A DNA stretch of 38,286 bases from Chara braunii (lineage: Eukaryota; Streptophyta; Charophyceae; Charales; Characeae), in NCBI GenBank assembly GCA_003427395.1, contig BFEA01000016.1, positions 4,357,245 through 4,395,530 of the forward strand, read 5' to 3'. The number at the start of each line of letters is the position of its first letter. The first letter of the stretch is position 1. A program made the position numbers and the translations under genes. The notes beneath the pieces are model-generated. The model did no database searches, had not been told where the DNA came from, and saw nothing but the letters and a program-made list of their open reading frames with translations. Below are positions 10,247 through 20,434 of this stretch, piece after piece.

Positions 10247-10496
10247 NNNNNNNNNNNNNNNNNNNNNNNNNNNNNNNNNNNNNNNNNNNNNNNNNNNNNN
10301 NNNNNNNNNNNNNNNNNNNNNNNNNNNNNNNNNNNNNNNNNNNNNNNNNNNNNNNNNNNNNNNNNNNNNNNNNNNNNNNNNNNNNNNNNNNNNNNNNNNN
10401 NNNNNNNNNNNNNNNNNNNNNNNNNNNNNNNNNNNNNNNNNNNNNNNNNNNNNNNNNNNNNNNNNNNNNNNNNNNNNNNNNNNNNNNNNNNNNNNN
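10247..10496. other. Assembly gap (250 Ns)
   Basis: The run of N lies inside the RING-like region of the PLE, at the edge of the insertion. The left breakpoint of that insertion cannot be read. Confidence 1.
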
Positions 10497-10634
10497 TCTG
10501 TGTGAATTACTGGTAGAGCTAGGTCTGTCTTCCACTGTCTCTCTTACCTTTGCACCCTTATCCCTAAACAGAACCCCTTCGGAGGACTTGCCGGGCTGTA
10601 ACTTCTCGACACACCTCTTTGTCCCTTTTGGAGG

Positions 10635-11490
10635 TTTTTTTTTTTTTTTTTTTTTTTTCCCACCGGCAAGCCGAAACGTACATTACATTGAAGAACAACG
10701 CACTCTTCCTTCCGTCTGGCCGAAGGACCCCTGACCAGCATTGATTGCTCCACCTTGGTGGAGGATTTACTGTCAGCTTGCCTCGCTGCACTCTTCCCTC
10801 TCAGACCTAGGACCGAGATCTGTCAGATAAGTCTATGTCTTCTAGAAAGAGGTCTCCCCTTGTCAAGCTGGTTAGTAACCCCCCATTTATCCATCCTGCT
10901 CATGAGCCACTGCCTCCATTGTCCACTCTTACCTGACCTCCTCTTTTCCACCTGTCACTAAAACTCCAAACCCTAAACCCTCGTTCACTATCACCTTTCT
11001 TTTTAGTTCTAATATTCTAAGAGCTGCTGTATTTTTTATCCTTAGATGGAACGAGTGACTTTCCTCTAACAACTAAATCCTAAGCCCTTGTCTGTTTTCG
11101 GTCTAAGAGTAGGGGGGGGGAGATAATCCCAGGGGTATAGTCTTAATGTTGTTCAGTAAGAGGGGAGTTTAGTAGATATGGGATAAACAAGTGGGTGTGG
11201 TGGTAATTCTACGGTGGAGTGGAAGGAGCTTGAGGGGGGGGGGGAGCTGTGGGATGTACAGAGTAAGAGTTTTTGCTACGTAGAGGTTGGCTTTGAATTT
11301 GGGGGAGGTGACTGTATGAGTAATATTTGGGCTGTTTTTTGTGGAGTGGTAGGGAGGTTAGTGGGAGATGATAAGTGTTTCCAGGTGATTTGCTGTTAGA
11401 TTGCATCGTCTGCTCTATCTTGTAGGTTGGGGGGATTTGCTTCTGGGTTATTAGTCTGTGGGCTTATCATGTCTCTGATCGGGCTTTGTA
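10635..11490 (-). mobile_element. 5'-truncated LINE-like insertion in the PLE
   Basis: The PLE copy at 18.4-19.6 kb is continuous where this copy is split, so 10247-11495 is extra sequence. A 24-nt T-run (10635-10658) is a minus-strand poly(A) tail. CCACCGGCAAG, CCTTCCGTC.G.CCGAAGGA and GTGGAGGATT.ACTGTCAGCTTGCC then match the 3' region of the LINE at 32226-32355. No coding domain remains. The 138 bp between gap and T-run (10497-10634) is unidentified, and no target duplication can be read because of the gap. Confidence 0.6.
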
Positions 11491-12134
11491 GGTGCTGGGG
11501 TGACAGTCCTCTGCACACATGGATGCAGAAACCATGTCATTGTAGTGATTGTGACAGAGACGATGGCGGCTACAGCCGAGTGTAACAGTGTTTGTGGTTG
11601 TGCAAAGGAGAAGGTCGCAGAGTGTTGGTACATTGTCTTGCTGCAGCACGGGGCCAGAGGAATGATCTTCGACATAAAAGAGATTGCGGACGGTTTGTTG
11701 TGGCAAGAAAACAACATCATTTTGTAAGAAATCAGTGACATCAATCATGGCAAGGATCATAGTGCCGTTGTCCTACAGTTCCCAGTGGTCAGAGGCATGT
11801 ACAATGGCCATGTAATGGCCAGGGCCGTGCACAATGCAGGCAGAGATGTGGGATGGAGGATTAAACCACTCATCTGCTCGAGCATTGCGTAGTTCAAGTT
11901 GACGGTCCCTCATTGCTACTTGTAGGACAACAATGGTGAAGCCTCCTTCGCTAGTATAATTATAATCCTCTGGCTGTCGTTGGGGAAGATCAGCATCAAG
12001 CTGAAGGGCAATTGCAAGGAAGTCTGATGGTGTGTAAAACGGGCGATGGAGAATGTGAAGACAAATATTAGTTGTTGTCAGACCACAGAGATTGGTGAGG
12101 TTCTCAGGCTGGTTTGTTGGATGCTGGCCAACAA

Positions 12135-12300
12135 TTTGCAGATCACCCAGATGGTGTTGCAAGCCCAAACTGTGTTGGGTTGTTTGCTGGTCAGTCATTT
12201 GCAGATCACCCATGTGGTCTGTGTGTGGCAGAGCACAAAATTGTGGTTTATCCGAACAATGTTGGTCAGCCATTTGCAGATCCCCCATGTGGTCTACGCC
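12135..12300 (-). repeat. Degenerate tandem repeat, 63-75-bp unit
   Basis: TTTGCAGATC.CCCA.GTGGT recurs at 12135, 12198 and 12273. In the coding frame it gives GDLQM.DQ-type repeats just before the protease-like domain. Confidence 0.8.
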
Positions 12301-12916
12301 TTGTGGGGTCAACTGCAATCCGGGCAGATCATGTTCCAATCCCTCAACGTTTAGGGCTGCATCCTAAGTAGGGACTGTACCTGGGGTCGGGAGTGTACTC
12401 TGGGCAGCGGCTGCATCCTGAGTAGGGATTGGTGGCTGCCTGCAGGCAGCTGGACTGTCTACAGGAAGCATAGGAGCGGATTTTGTCGTTTGAAACAAAG
12501 GAACCGCAACAACCTGTGGAGGAGGCACAAAGAGAATTGGGGCAGACAAAGAAACAGGTTGCTGATCCCCGGACAAGTGACGATGCCGCGGATGTCGTCG
12601 GAGATACACAATAAGAGGAGTAGTGGTGTTGCAAACAGAAGCTGAACTTGTACCTAGCAACGCAGGTGGAACAATGGGAACAATGGAAACTGGAGAGTCT
12701 GTTCGCAAGCGAGACCGTGGAGGAGATGAGGGTGGTGAGGAGGAACGTAGTCGTCTACGGCCAAGCACAGACAAAGATGAGAGGGGGGTGCATTGGGCAA
12801 GATTTTGGAGCAAAGGATGCGAGCGCCGGAGAGATTGTGATGTTCTTTGCATTGGAGCTGCACGACAGGAAGCTGTAGCAGTAAAAACTAAAGTAGGGGG
12901 AATTACAGTTAGGGAA

Positions 12917-13125
12917 ACTGCTGTACTGAAAACTGCAACAGTGGAAACTGTAGCAGTAGAAACTGCAGCATCGAAAACTGGAGCAGTGGAAACTAGAGCA
13001 ATGGAAATTGCAGCAGTGGACACTGCAGCAATGGAAACCGCAACAGTGGACACTGCAACAGTGGAAACTGCAGCATTGGAAACCGCAGCAGTGGACACCG
13101 CAGCAGTGGAAACTGCAGTAGCAGC
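12917..13125. repeat. 15-bp minisatellite in PLE linker
   Basis: About 14 units like GTGGAAACTGCAGCA. Because 15 is a multiple of three, several frames stay open; in the element's frame it reads as Ala/Val/Ser-Thr repeats. The equivalent linker in the copy at 20.9-21.1 kb uses a different, 12-bp unit. Confidence 0.92.
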
Positions 13126-15720
13126 AGATGAGCAAGCAGGGGCAGGACAGGAGCATCGTGGGGGCATAAAAAAAATTGGATGATACAAGGACCATCGCAG
13201 CATGCGCGGAACCACTGAGAGAGACGTGTCACATGCGTAGGATAGCAACGTTGGAGGGGGTGCATGTAGCAGGTCCACCCCTTAGCAAGGGTTGGTGGGG
13301 AATTCACACACGAAAGCATACGACGAGTAAGTGTTGTTGCCACAGTTCGAGAGTCCTGCCAATTGTTATAGATTTGTTCAAATATGGTCAATTGCCCAGT
13401 GAACACGCCAGCCGGTTAATGGTAAGGGATGTTGGAGGTCGCACTTGGATAACGAATGACAGGGAAGTCCCAAGCAGCCGCTTTATCAAAGACGCTCATG
13501 TGAAGCGAGCCATCGGAACGGACCTGTAGATGCATACCTAAAAAGGTACAGGAGTCATTTGTAGTTGTAGTTTCGGTCCACTCAAGTCCATAGTGCTCTG
13601 GTGGAGGAGGTAATTGTCCCCATGAAAGAACATCATCAATGAGGCGATAGGTGAAGGCATATTGTTGAGCAGCTCGAAGATCATGTTGATGAATGTCATC
13701 AACAAAGCGTGCTTCATCGCAATACAGCGTCATATTAGAAATTTCTGGGCCAGTATTCGTTCTCATTGGAATACCGATAATTTGTTTCTAAAGCGTGCAA
13801 TCTTTCGTGTATAGAAAAATGTTTTGTACAACAAAGCGAAGATGTTGGAGAATCTAAGAAACAGAAAGGGTATCCGGGCCTGAATCAATTGTCCATTGGC
13901 CACAACGAGGTCCTCGAATAACCATGTTGAGGGAAACACAGTGTGAATGCGTGTGAGCTTGCCGAAGGGCATAAACGTGAGCTTCATCAACAACTTTTGC
14001 CACATTATTCAGAATGCGATCATGAGGAATGTTGGTGTACATTGTGGTAAAATCAACAGTGTGAGGAGAGAGGCCACGAAGAGATGATGCATTGTTTTTC
14101 AGATCAATCGCCACTTCATCGGCACTCTGAACGATCCAGCACCGTCGAACACCAACCTGTTGATAGAGCTCAGTGTCTTTCTCACGAAGAGTAGAGATCA
14201 CTCCTTGCAGACCAGCGCTGAGATACGAAGAAGTAGTCGTTGTGCTAGCCAAGGGTTTGTGAGGAGGTCGTTCATGAATGGTGCAAATTGTTGGACGAGG
14301 GCGAGCACGCGGGGGAAAAACACTGTTATTTTGTGTTGTCACTCCAAGAATGTTGCGAAGAGTTGGAGGAGACTTATGAGCTTTGAGTACATAGTAAAGG
14401 TAAGGTAGGGTATCAGTGTGGGTGTAACTCCAATGGTGATTCCACACTGCATGGTGGTCAAGAACATCAGCAACAGACTCTTGAGGACGAGTATAAGTGG
14501 GACTGTCCAAATGGGTAGAGAGATGAAACAAATACCAATTCTTGCAGCAAATTGCCAAATTGTGTGATGTTTTGTCCACAGGGACAATGGCGAAGTGTTG
14601 CTGAAGATGGTGCAAGGAGGCATGTGTGGAACGTAGCGAACGTGGCTGGCCCACATGATTGGAGAAGGAAGATGCATTGGATTGACAATGTGCAGGGATT
14701 GTAGAACGCCAGTTGTTCAGCTTTTGAGAAAGAGACGAGAAAAAAGCAGATCGAGAATGTCCAGCCAACAACCTTTTGTAATTGGCAATGTACTCATCTA
14801 GTCCAATTGCCAGTGTCTGGAGCACATCGACAGTGTCCCCATTCAATTGATACTTCGAGCCTTCTTGAAAAAGCTTGTGAAGGCTATCATTAGAGATGAT
14901 ATTGTAGTCGACAGGCACAATATGGCCATCCACAAGATCAAAACAATGTGGAAAGGCTCTGCGGCATTCGCAATCAGAGGAGTCGGGTAAGGTTATGCCA
15001 GGAGTAACACTCAAGGCCACATCAGTGAAGTTACAAGACTGGATACGCGTGGGTGGCATCAGTTTGTCACATTCACGAACATGTGTGGCTGCTTGAGGAT
15101 CAGGGTGCAATGCAACTACATCCGGCAATTGTAACACATGGCGCAAGTTTGTAGCACGAGCTACCTCATGCGCATTTACGACCTTGATGTGGTTAGTAAA
15201 TGGGTCACGAGGTTGTGCTGTGTAACGTTGGCGGGTATGCTGAGATTTTCGGATGAGGCATTCGAGTTCTCGAATGTCTGCTCTCATGTCTACATTGGAG
15301 ACATTATTGTAAAGCCATTGCAAAAGTCGTACCCGCCATGCTGGTGCTGCTTGCTCAATATCAACCTTGACACGACACCAATTACCCGAAGCAACTTTAG
15401 TGAGAAGACGATGCAATGAGGTAAGGATCATAAGTTGGGGACCCGGACGAAGATCAACAGCAAAGGACCTAACCAAAGGTGTTGGCAACAGAGGTAAACA
15501 GTGAGCGGGTGTAGATAAAAAGGGTGCAACATAAGATCCAATGGGCGTTGGTAAAAGGGGTGCTATGTGAGAAGGATCAGCAGGTGCAGGAACGGATGGA
15601 GCAACAATAGATGTGGTAGGGAGGGAAATAGGAGAGCTGAGGCATGAGGAGGTAGAGGGGGCTGAGGAGCAAAGGGATGAGGGCCCATTTGTGTCCAACG
15701 ATGAGGGCGGAAGTATCGCC
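12993..15720 (-). pseudogene. Penelope-type reverse transcriptase
   Basis: The RT copies element RNA into DNA at the nicked target. Visible in order: a CxC-containing region then GHIVPVDYNII, VPVDKTSHN (about 14568-14585), PTICTIHERPPHKPL, DFTTMYTNIPH (motif 3), GIPMRTNTGPE (motif 4, usual Gly replaced by Arg), RLIDDVLSWG with the catalytic Asp pair at 13632-13637, LGMHLQV, RYPSATSNIPYH, GVFTGQL and a thumb ending near KGW. One frame covers all of this but has stops at 13854, about 13788 (both TAG) and 13416 (TAA). A frame change at about 15720 separates it from the endonuclease, and another at about 13.2-13.3 kb from the linker. The active-site Asp residues survive. Confidence 0.88.
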
Positions 15721-16339
15721 GTGGAGACGGCAGTCTAGCCATTGGAAGGACTGCATTGAAACCGACCAGGTGAAGAGTTCGAAGTTTACGAACCCAGAAA
15801 CCCTCGGGGGGTGCAGCAGCCCGCCGAAAGAGGGCATGATTAACAAGACCTTCAGACGTATGATAAAAGGTAGGATCGATGCATTCCAAGGTCCAAGCAG
15901 CAAAGTTGAATGTTGATTGCCCACACATTGCACGGTAGAGATGGCGGCGGCGAAAAGCAGCATAAGAGCGCCGTGTATGTCAATGCTCTTGCAGTCGTTG
16001 ATGTGCAGAATGCATCGTCTGTCCAACATAAAAACGTCTTGAAGGCAAATGAACAATTGCATAAATCACTCCTCGAACAGTGAGGGGGTCCATACCTGGT
16101 TCAAGGGGTTGTTGATCAACACCTCGCAGTTGCAACTCAAATCGCTCTGCCTGCACAACACTGTTAAGAAGACAGAGTTGTTTCTTGTGCCAACCTCCTA
16201 CAAAATACAAGTTAGTATTCCACTCCAGGTGTGCACGCCAATCTACACGATGAGAGACAGATGCCTGGCGGTTTGACATGTGAGCATGAGCAAACGGGAC
16301 ATAGTGTCCAAGAGGAAAGCTTGGTATAGCATCTGCCAT
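15560..16339 (-). pseudogene. GIY-YIG endonuclease domain of the PLE
   Basis: GVIYAIVHL...FYVGQT (16016-16072) is a clear GIY-YIG core, followed by an Arg in HQRLQEH. After an in-frame TGA at 15980 the same frame continues with HTRRSYAAF, FNFAAWTLECID (the Glu-containing part), PPEGFWVRKLRTL and GFNAVLP, as in permuted PLEs. The TGA falls after QEH, where I expect Trp by family pattern, so it is more likely a mutation than selenocysteine. The domain would nick target DNA. Its position before the RT defines the permuted PLE group. The start at 16339 is the first Met in the open stretch and is uncertain. Confidence 0.88.
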
Positions 16340-16439
16340 GCCAGCGACAAGAAATCTCCCGAGAGGGGGGGGGAAGTATCGGGGTAGCCCCTTGATTATT
16401 CCTTAGTTGTAGATTCATTGTTGATGGGTTATGGAACAA

Positions 16440-17224
16440 TTATTTTTCGATTTTTCAATTTTCCAATGCCCGACGGTTCAGGCCAGGATCCTGCCGTCGT
16501 CCTTTTTGTTCGCTGTTCACNGTCAGCAGCATTGTCAAAGAGGGCACTTGGTTTGAATGCGAAACGGCATCTCCCAATGAGTGTGCAATGCCAGGAGCCT
16601 TGCACCGACAGACCAACAATGCCTACATAAAAAGATGTCACCAAGCAGTTGACACATGCATAAACCAGCGTAAAAGGATTATCTCAAAGAATATGGAACA
16701 AGAGGTGAGTGGGCATGGAGGCAGCCGCCCGGGTCTGGCCAACGTTAAGCGGGCCGTAACTATACCCACTACACGGGAAAGGGGTACAACCGGTGCCCTT
16801 GCAGTGACCGCCATCACAATCACATCGTGCACGGCAGGAAAAAAAGTACATAACAGTTGTACACAACAAATAGACAAAACAAATTGTACAAAAGGAATGT
16901 ACATGTAAGGGATGTACATCAGGAATGTACATAGTTACAATACCAAGCTTACCTGACAAGACAAAGAGCCAAGCAAAACATCCATAACAACATCTGTCAT
17001 AAAAAAAAAAGTGAAGTAGCTGAGTTTATCATGAAACCAGCAAATTGGGCATACAACTCCTGCAAAGCACGCAGGAGGTTCGTCAACAGAGTCAACAAAG
17101 AAAAATGCGGAAAAAAAGGAACAAGAAAAGAAGATCGATGTAGGAGGTACGAAAGAGAGACAATTATCTTCCACAAGAAAAAGGAAGTGCCTGGTTGTAC
17201 AGGCCCGACGCTCACCGCTCAATC
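16440..17224. other. Stretch without a recognised gene
   Basis: It holds short repeats of GGAATGTACAT (about 16893-16930) and A-rich sequence, but no domain in any frame. The PLE 5' end may lie at its left edge. Confidence 0.5.
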
Positions 17225-18206
17225 TGCAAAAGTAGAGGGCTATATATATATACATGGAATCAGACTTATCTTTCTTGACACTCAGCATGCGTACAAACAA
17301 ATGACGATCAAGCTGGCGACTTGCACCTACACAAAGCTTAGAGATAATGAAGCCAAGAACGCAACTTAGATTCAAACTTGTCTTGGTCGGCTATGGCTGA
17401 CCTCTCTACTCTCAGCAACTTGTTCATACACACACCCTGGATCTCCCTAGATGTCCCGCACACACACACACACACACTTCACACGCACACACACATACAC
17501 ATACACATACCCACACACACCTACTAACCATCTAATCTCGCTGACGTGGCGGCTATGGTCGTCGTCTATCTCCTCCTACTAACAAACTATCGGCTATGGT
17601 CGATCTTCCTCCTCTTAGCCCTCTTCCTCCTCGGGCACCTGCAGACCTCCGCACACAAGACACTTCGACAGCGCTTCCGCACAGCTCACAGGCATAATGA
17701 AATGAATGACTGATTGTTGCCTCTTTATTTATACTTGGCATTGTCGCTGGTCTGCCCTTCTCCACTGGGCCCGGGGTGCGCACAGTCCCACATGGTACTT
17801 GCTGACTTGACAACGTGCGACTGGGACTGGTTACCGCTGACTAAGCAAAGTAAGGCTACCCACGTGACCACTTGGCTACGGACTGACTACTATGACTCAC
17901 GAAGGGCCGGGTCCGGAACCTCCGGGAGACTGTGGCTTGACCCTTCAACACTGTCGCAGCTACGACTTGACCTTTCAACACTGTAGCAGCTACGACTCCT
18001 GCCACTGCTACGACCGCTAACCTACAAACCTACGGTTCAAGACCCGATGCCCACCCTATCTACAACAAACATACAGGCGACTTTCAAAACACAGGTCGTG
18101 GGTTCAAGCACACACGGGTCATCGGTACTGTACAAGGGTAAGGGCGAGGTCTGGGGATCGAGCGCTGGGATCTGCAACTGCTACCTCAAAGGTGAAAACC
18201 GTTTCA
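17225..18206 (-). mobile_element. LTR-like sequence L1, TG...CA ends
   Basis: It is homologous along its length to 22687-23637: shared CAATCAGACT, CAGCGCTTCCGCA, CACAGTCCCACATGG, AAGGGCC..GTCCGGA, GTAGCAGCTACGAC repeats, TACGGTTCAAGACCCGA and GGTGAAAACCGTTTCA. Both copies begin TGCAA and end TTTCA. On the minus strand TATAAATAAAGAGGCA near 17723-17738 is a good TATA box, with a matching TATAAATCAAGAGGCA in the other copy. No matching target duplication was seen. Confidence 0.55.
17459..17519. repeat. (CA)n microsatellite inside L1
   Basis: CA/CACATA repeats of about 60 bp. The other LTR-like copy has only a short CA run at this point. Confidence 0.93.
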
Positions 18207-18229
18207 TATATATATATATATATAGCCAC

Positions 18230-18357
18230 ACAGAGCTGCCCGGTAAACCGTAGGCAGAGAGGGAGAAGAGGACAACAAACGACGAAACAGTTTGTCACAA
18301 CCCCTCGTTTGTTGTCCTCTTCTCCCTCTCTGCCTACGGTTTACCGGGCAGCTCTGT
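18230..18357. repeat. Perfect 53-bp inverted repeat (foldback)
   Basis: 18230-18282 and 18305-18357 are exact reverse complements, separated by 22 nt. (TA)n lies on both sides. One arm with its outer flank recurs singly at about 21108-21190. It could be a foldback or MITE-like element, or an inverted duplication made during insertion. Confidence 0.95.
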
Positions 18358-18376
18358 TTGACGATATATATATTGT

Positions 18377-19642
18377 CACATAACTATGAACTAAAAGAGC
18401 GCACTTTGCGAAACAAACTGCAAAAAAAAAGAAAAAAAAAAAAAAAAAAGACAAGCATGAAGGGCACAGTGAAACCATTCATTTTTCTCATTCTTCTTTC
18501 GACTCCCCTTTCACCGTGCCTCTCACGTACAAGGCTCGCCACTTTGATGAAGTTGAGCGCGAGCTGCCCCCATCCCCGTGTGCCATAACAACCCACTTGT
18601 ACTCTGTGAGAAAGAGGCAGAGTGAAGGGGGAGGGGATAAACATAGGGAGGAGAGATGGAGAGCAGACAAACAAGGAACGATAAAGGGAAAGTCAGGGAA
18701 TGTATGGAGTGTGGAGTGAAGATGAAGGCAAAAGAGGATAAGAAAAGGCTCAAGAATGAGTCCGTCCTTGATGACAGAGAGGACATACAGTGTAAGGATG
18801 AGGTGGATGAACACATGGAAGATCTCGCTGAGCATTCTCAGTGCAACAATTGCCACGACAGGTGGCATTGAGCATGCCCACCATACGCCCCCGACAAATG
18901 GCATGTCGATTGCAGGCCAAAATGAAAGAAGAACGGTCACCACAAAAGAGCATGCATTCAGTATAGCACCCATGACCGCAAAATGGACATATAGTGTCCG
19001 GATGCGGAGGTTGCCTGCAGTCAGGAATGGTGGGACAGTCCTCTGCACACATGGATGCAGAAACCATGTCATTGTAGTGATTGTGAGAGAGACGATGGTG
19101 GCTACAGCCGAGTGTAACAGTGTTTGTGGTTGTGCAAAGGAGAAGGTCGCAGAGTGTTGGTACATTGTCTTATTGCAGCACGGGGCTAGAGGAATGATCT
19201 TCGACATAAAAGAGATTGCGGACGGTTTGTTGTGGCAAGAAAACAATATCATTTTGTAAGAAATCAGTGACATCAATCATGGCATGGACCATGGTGTCGT
19301 TGTCCCACAGCTCCAGTGGTCAGAGGCATGTACAATGGTCATGTAATGGCCAGGGCCATGCACAATGCAGGCAGAGATGTGGGATGGAGGATTAAACCAG
19401 TCACCTGCTCGAGCATTGCGTAGTTCAAGTTGTCGGTCCCTCATTGCCACTTGTAGGACAGCAATGGTAAAGCCCCCTTCGCTGGTATAATTACAATCCT
19501 CTGGCTGTCGTTGGGGAAGATCGACATCAAGCTGAAGGGCGATTGCAAGGAAGTCTGATGGTGTATAAAACGGGTGGTGGAGAATGTGAAGACATATATT
19601 AGTTGTTGTCAGACCTAAGAGATTGGTGAGGTTCTCAGGCTG
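18377..19642 (-). mobile_element. PLE copy C, 5'-truncated
   Basis: It matches 9598-10246 plus 11496-12113 of the large PLE without the insertion. It runs from CACATAACTATGAAC to GAGGTTCTCAGGCTGG, where it stops at TATATATATTGTCAC, the 3' end of the next copy. Loss of the 5' part with retention of the 3' end fits target-primed reverse transcription. Confidence 0.85.
18750..19642 (-). pseudogene. Copy C protease-like and RING-like remnant
   Basis: The protease-like part keeps FYTPSDFLAIALQLD, GGFTIAVLQVAM and GPGHYMTIVH, but the proposed catalytic Cys codon is TTA (Leu, 19616-19618). One base is missing near the DHW motif; the Trp codon that is TAG in the large copy is intact here. A TAA (CAA in the other copy) precedes module 1. 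Module 1 reads CSHHRLSH, so one zinc ligand is lost, while module 2 keeps ACNRHAICRG, then Arg instead of Cys, and ends VCPLC. The copy is defective but helps locate the mutations of the larger one. Confidence 0.7.
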
Positions 19643-20434
19643 GTATATATATTGTCACATAACTATTGACTAAGAGCGTAAGCACGTGAAGGAGAAGAAG
19701 AAATAAGATGAGCGAAGAAAAGAAAAATGAAAGGACAGACAGGCAAAGAGACAGACAAACCAGAATGACACAAAACAGTGTCCTCTTATTCTTTGTTTCA
19801 CAATATTATTATTTCTTTCAGTGTTTTACAAAAAACAATTTACACTGATTCAAAGGATAAAAATAAAAAACAAAGACACATTGAAATCATTCAGTTTCTC
19901 GGTCTTCTTAACGCCTCCTCCACTATGCCTCTAACGTACAAGGCTCGCCACGTTGATGAAGTTGAGCGCGAGCTGCCCCCATCCCCGTATGCCATAACAG
20001 CCCACTTGCACGCTATGGGAAAGAGGCAAGAGTGAAAGAAGAGGTGTTAAACACAAGGAAGAGAGGAGCAGAAAGGGAAAACCGATAGGCAGAGGGAGAA
20101 AAAACAAAAAAAGTGACCCAAACATCTTCTTTCTTTCACTGCATTTTTCTTTCTTTCACAGTTTTGCGGTTTTGGTGAATAGTCTACCACGTTCGCTTTT
20201 CAGCGCACCTGCACTTCCTTCTTCATTTCTCATCTTCATTTTCACCCTTCGGACTTTTCTTTTGAGGGTGTTAGGGTGCAGGGTACAAACAAAGTAAAAT
20301 GACACAAACTTATGTTCTTCTTTTACTGCATTCTTCACAGTTTTGCAGTTTTAGTGAAGGGTTCCCCACCTTTGCACATTCTTGTACACTCTTTTCAGCG
20401 CACCTGCACATTTTTGTCAGGGTGCAAGGTACGT

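Larger units (their letters stand above)
11496..13278 (-). pseudogene. PLE C-terminal region: linker, Josephin/OTU-like protease, first RING-like module
   Basis: One reading frame interrupted by TAG at 12364 and 11773. It starts with a repeat-rich linker, has three degenerate GDLQM-type repeats (12135-12300), then a domain at about 12110-11640. That domain has LCGLTT (Cys codon 12085-12087), FYTPSDFLAIALQLD, GGFTIVVLQVAM, GPGHYMAIVH (His 11815-11817) and WEL-stop-DNG (Asp 11770-11772). The order Cys, FS..EL..IA..LD, GfFs..Vl..Al, HW..i, W..lD/N resembles the Josephin deubiquitinase fold, clan CA. OTU or another papain-fold protease is possible. Module 1 follows: CDLLLC (11602-11619), then C-x2-H-x2-C-x2-H, ending at the insertion. 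The TAG at 12364 lies in CCTACTTAGGATGCAGCC, where an upstream repeat reads CCTACTCAGGATGCAGCC, so CAG became TAG. Confidence 0.6.
9598..16400 (-). mobile_element. Penelope-like element with N-terminal GIY-YIG and extra C-terminal domains
   Basis: Reading the minus strand from about 16.4 kb down: GIY-YIG endonuclease, Penelope-type reverse transcriptase, Ala/Ser/Val repeat linker, Josephin/OTU-like protease domain, two RING-like modules, then a 3' untranslated part ending in CATAACTATGAAC (plus strand) next to TATATATT. N-terminal GIY-YIG is the permuted arrangement known from Chlamys/Naiad PLEs; canonical PLEs carry it at the C-terminus. The element is about 5.6 kb after removing a LINE-like insertion and the assembly gap (about 10247-11495). 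The 5' border was not found. Stops and frameshifts make it defective. Confidence 0.85.

Noticed and set aside
10965-10982. Plant-type telomere repeat (AAACCCTAAACCCT)
   Set aside because: Only two units; too short to mean a telomere or interstitial array.
12917-13125. Regular repeats considered as a CRISPR array
   Set aside because: Units of 15 bp are contiguous without spacers; it is a minisatellite in a eukaryotic retroelement.
15980-15982. In-frame TGA read as selenocysteine, since some Naiad PLEs are selenoproteins
   Set aside because: It follows QEH where the family pattern suggests Trp, other stops in the copy are TAG and TAA, and I saw no SECIS-like element.
18020-18120. GGTTCAAGACC and GGGTTCAAGCAC as tRNA B boxes
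   Set aside because: No A box at the proper distance and no cloverleaf; they lie inside an LTR-like repeat.
18488-19276. 262-codon minus-strand frame over PLE copy C
   Set aside because: It is a shadow of the RING-like frame; the Cys/His ligands are in the other frame, and its open counterpart is not conserved as protein.
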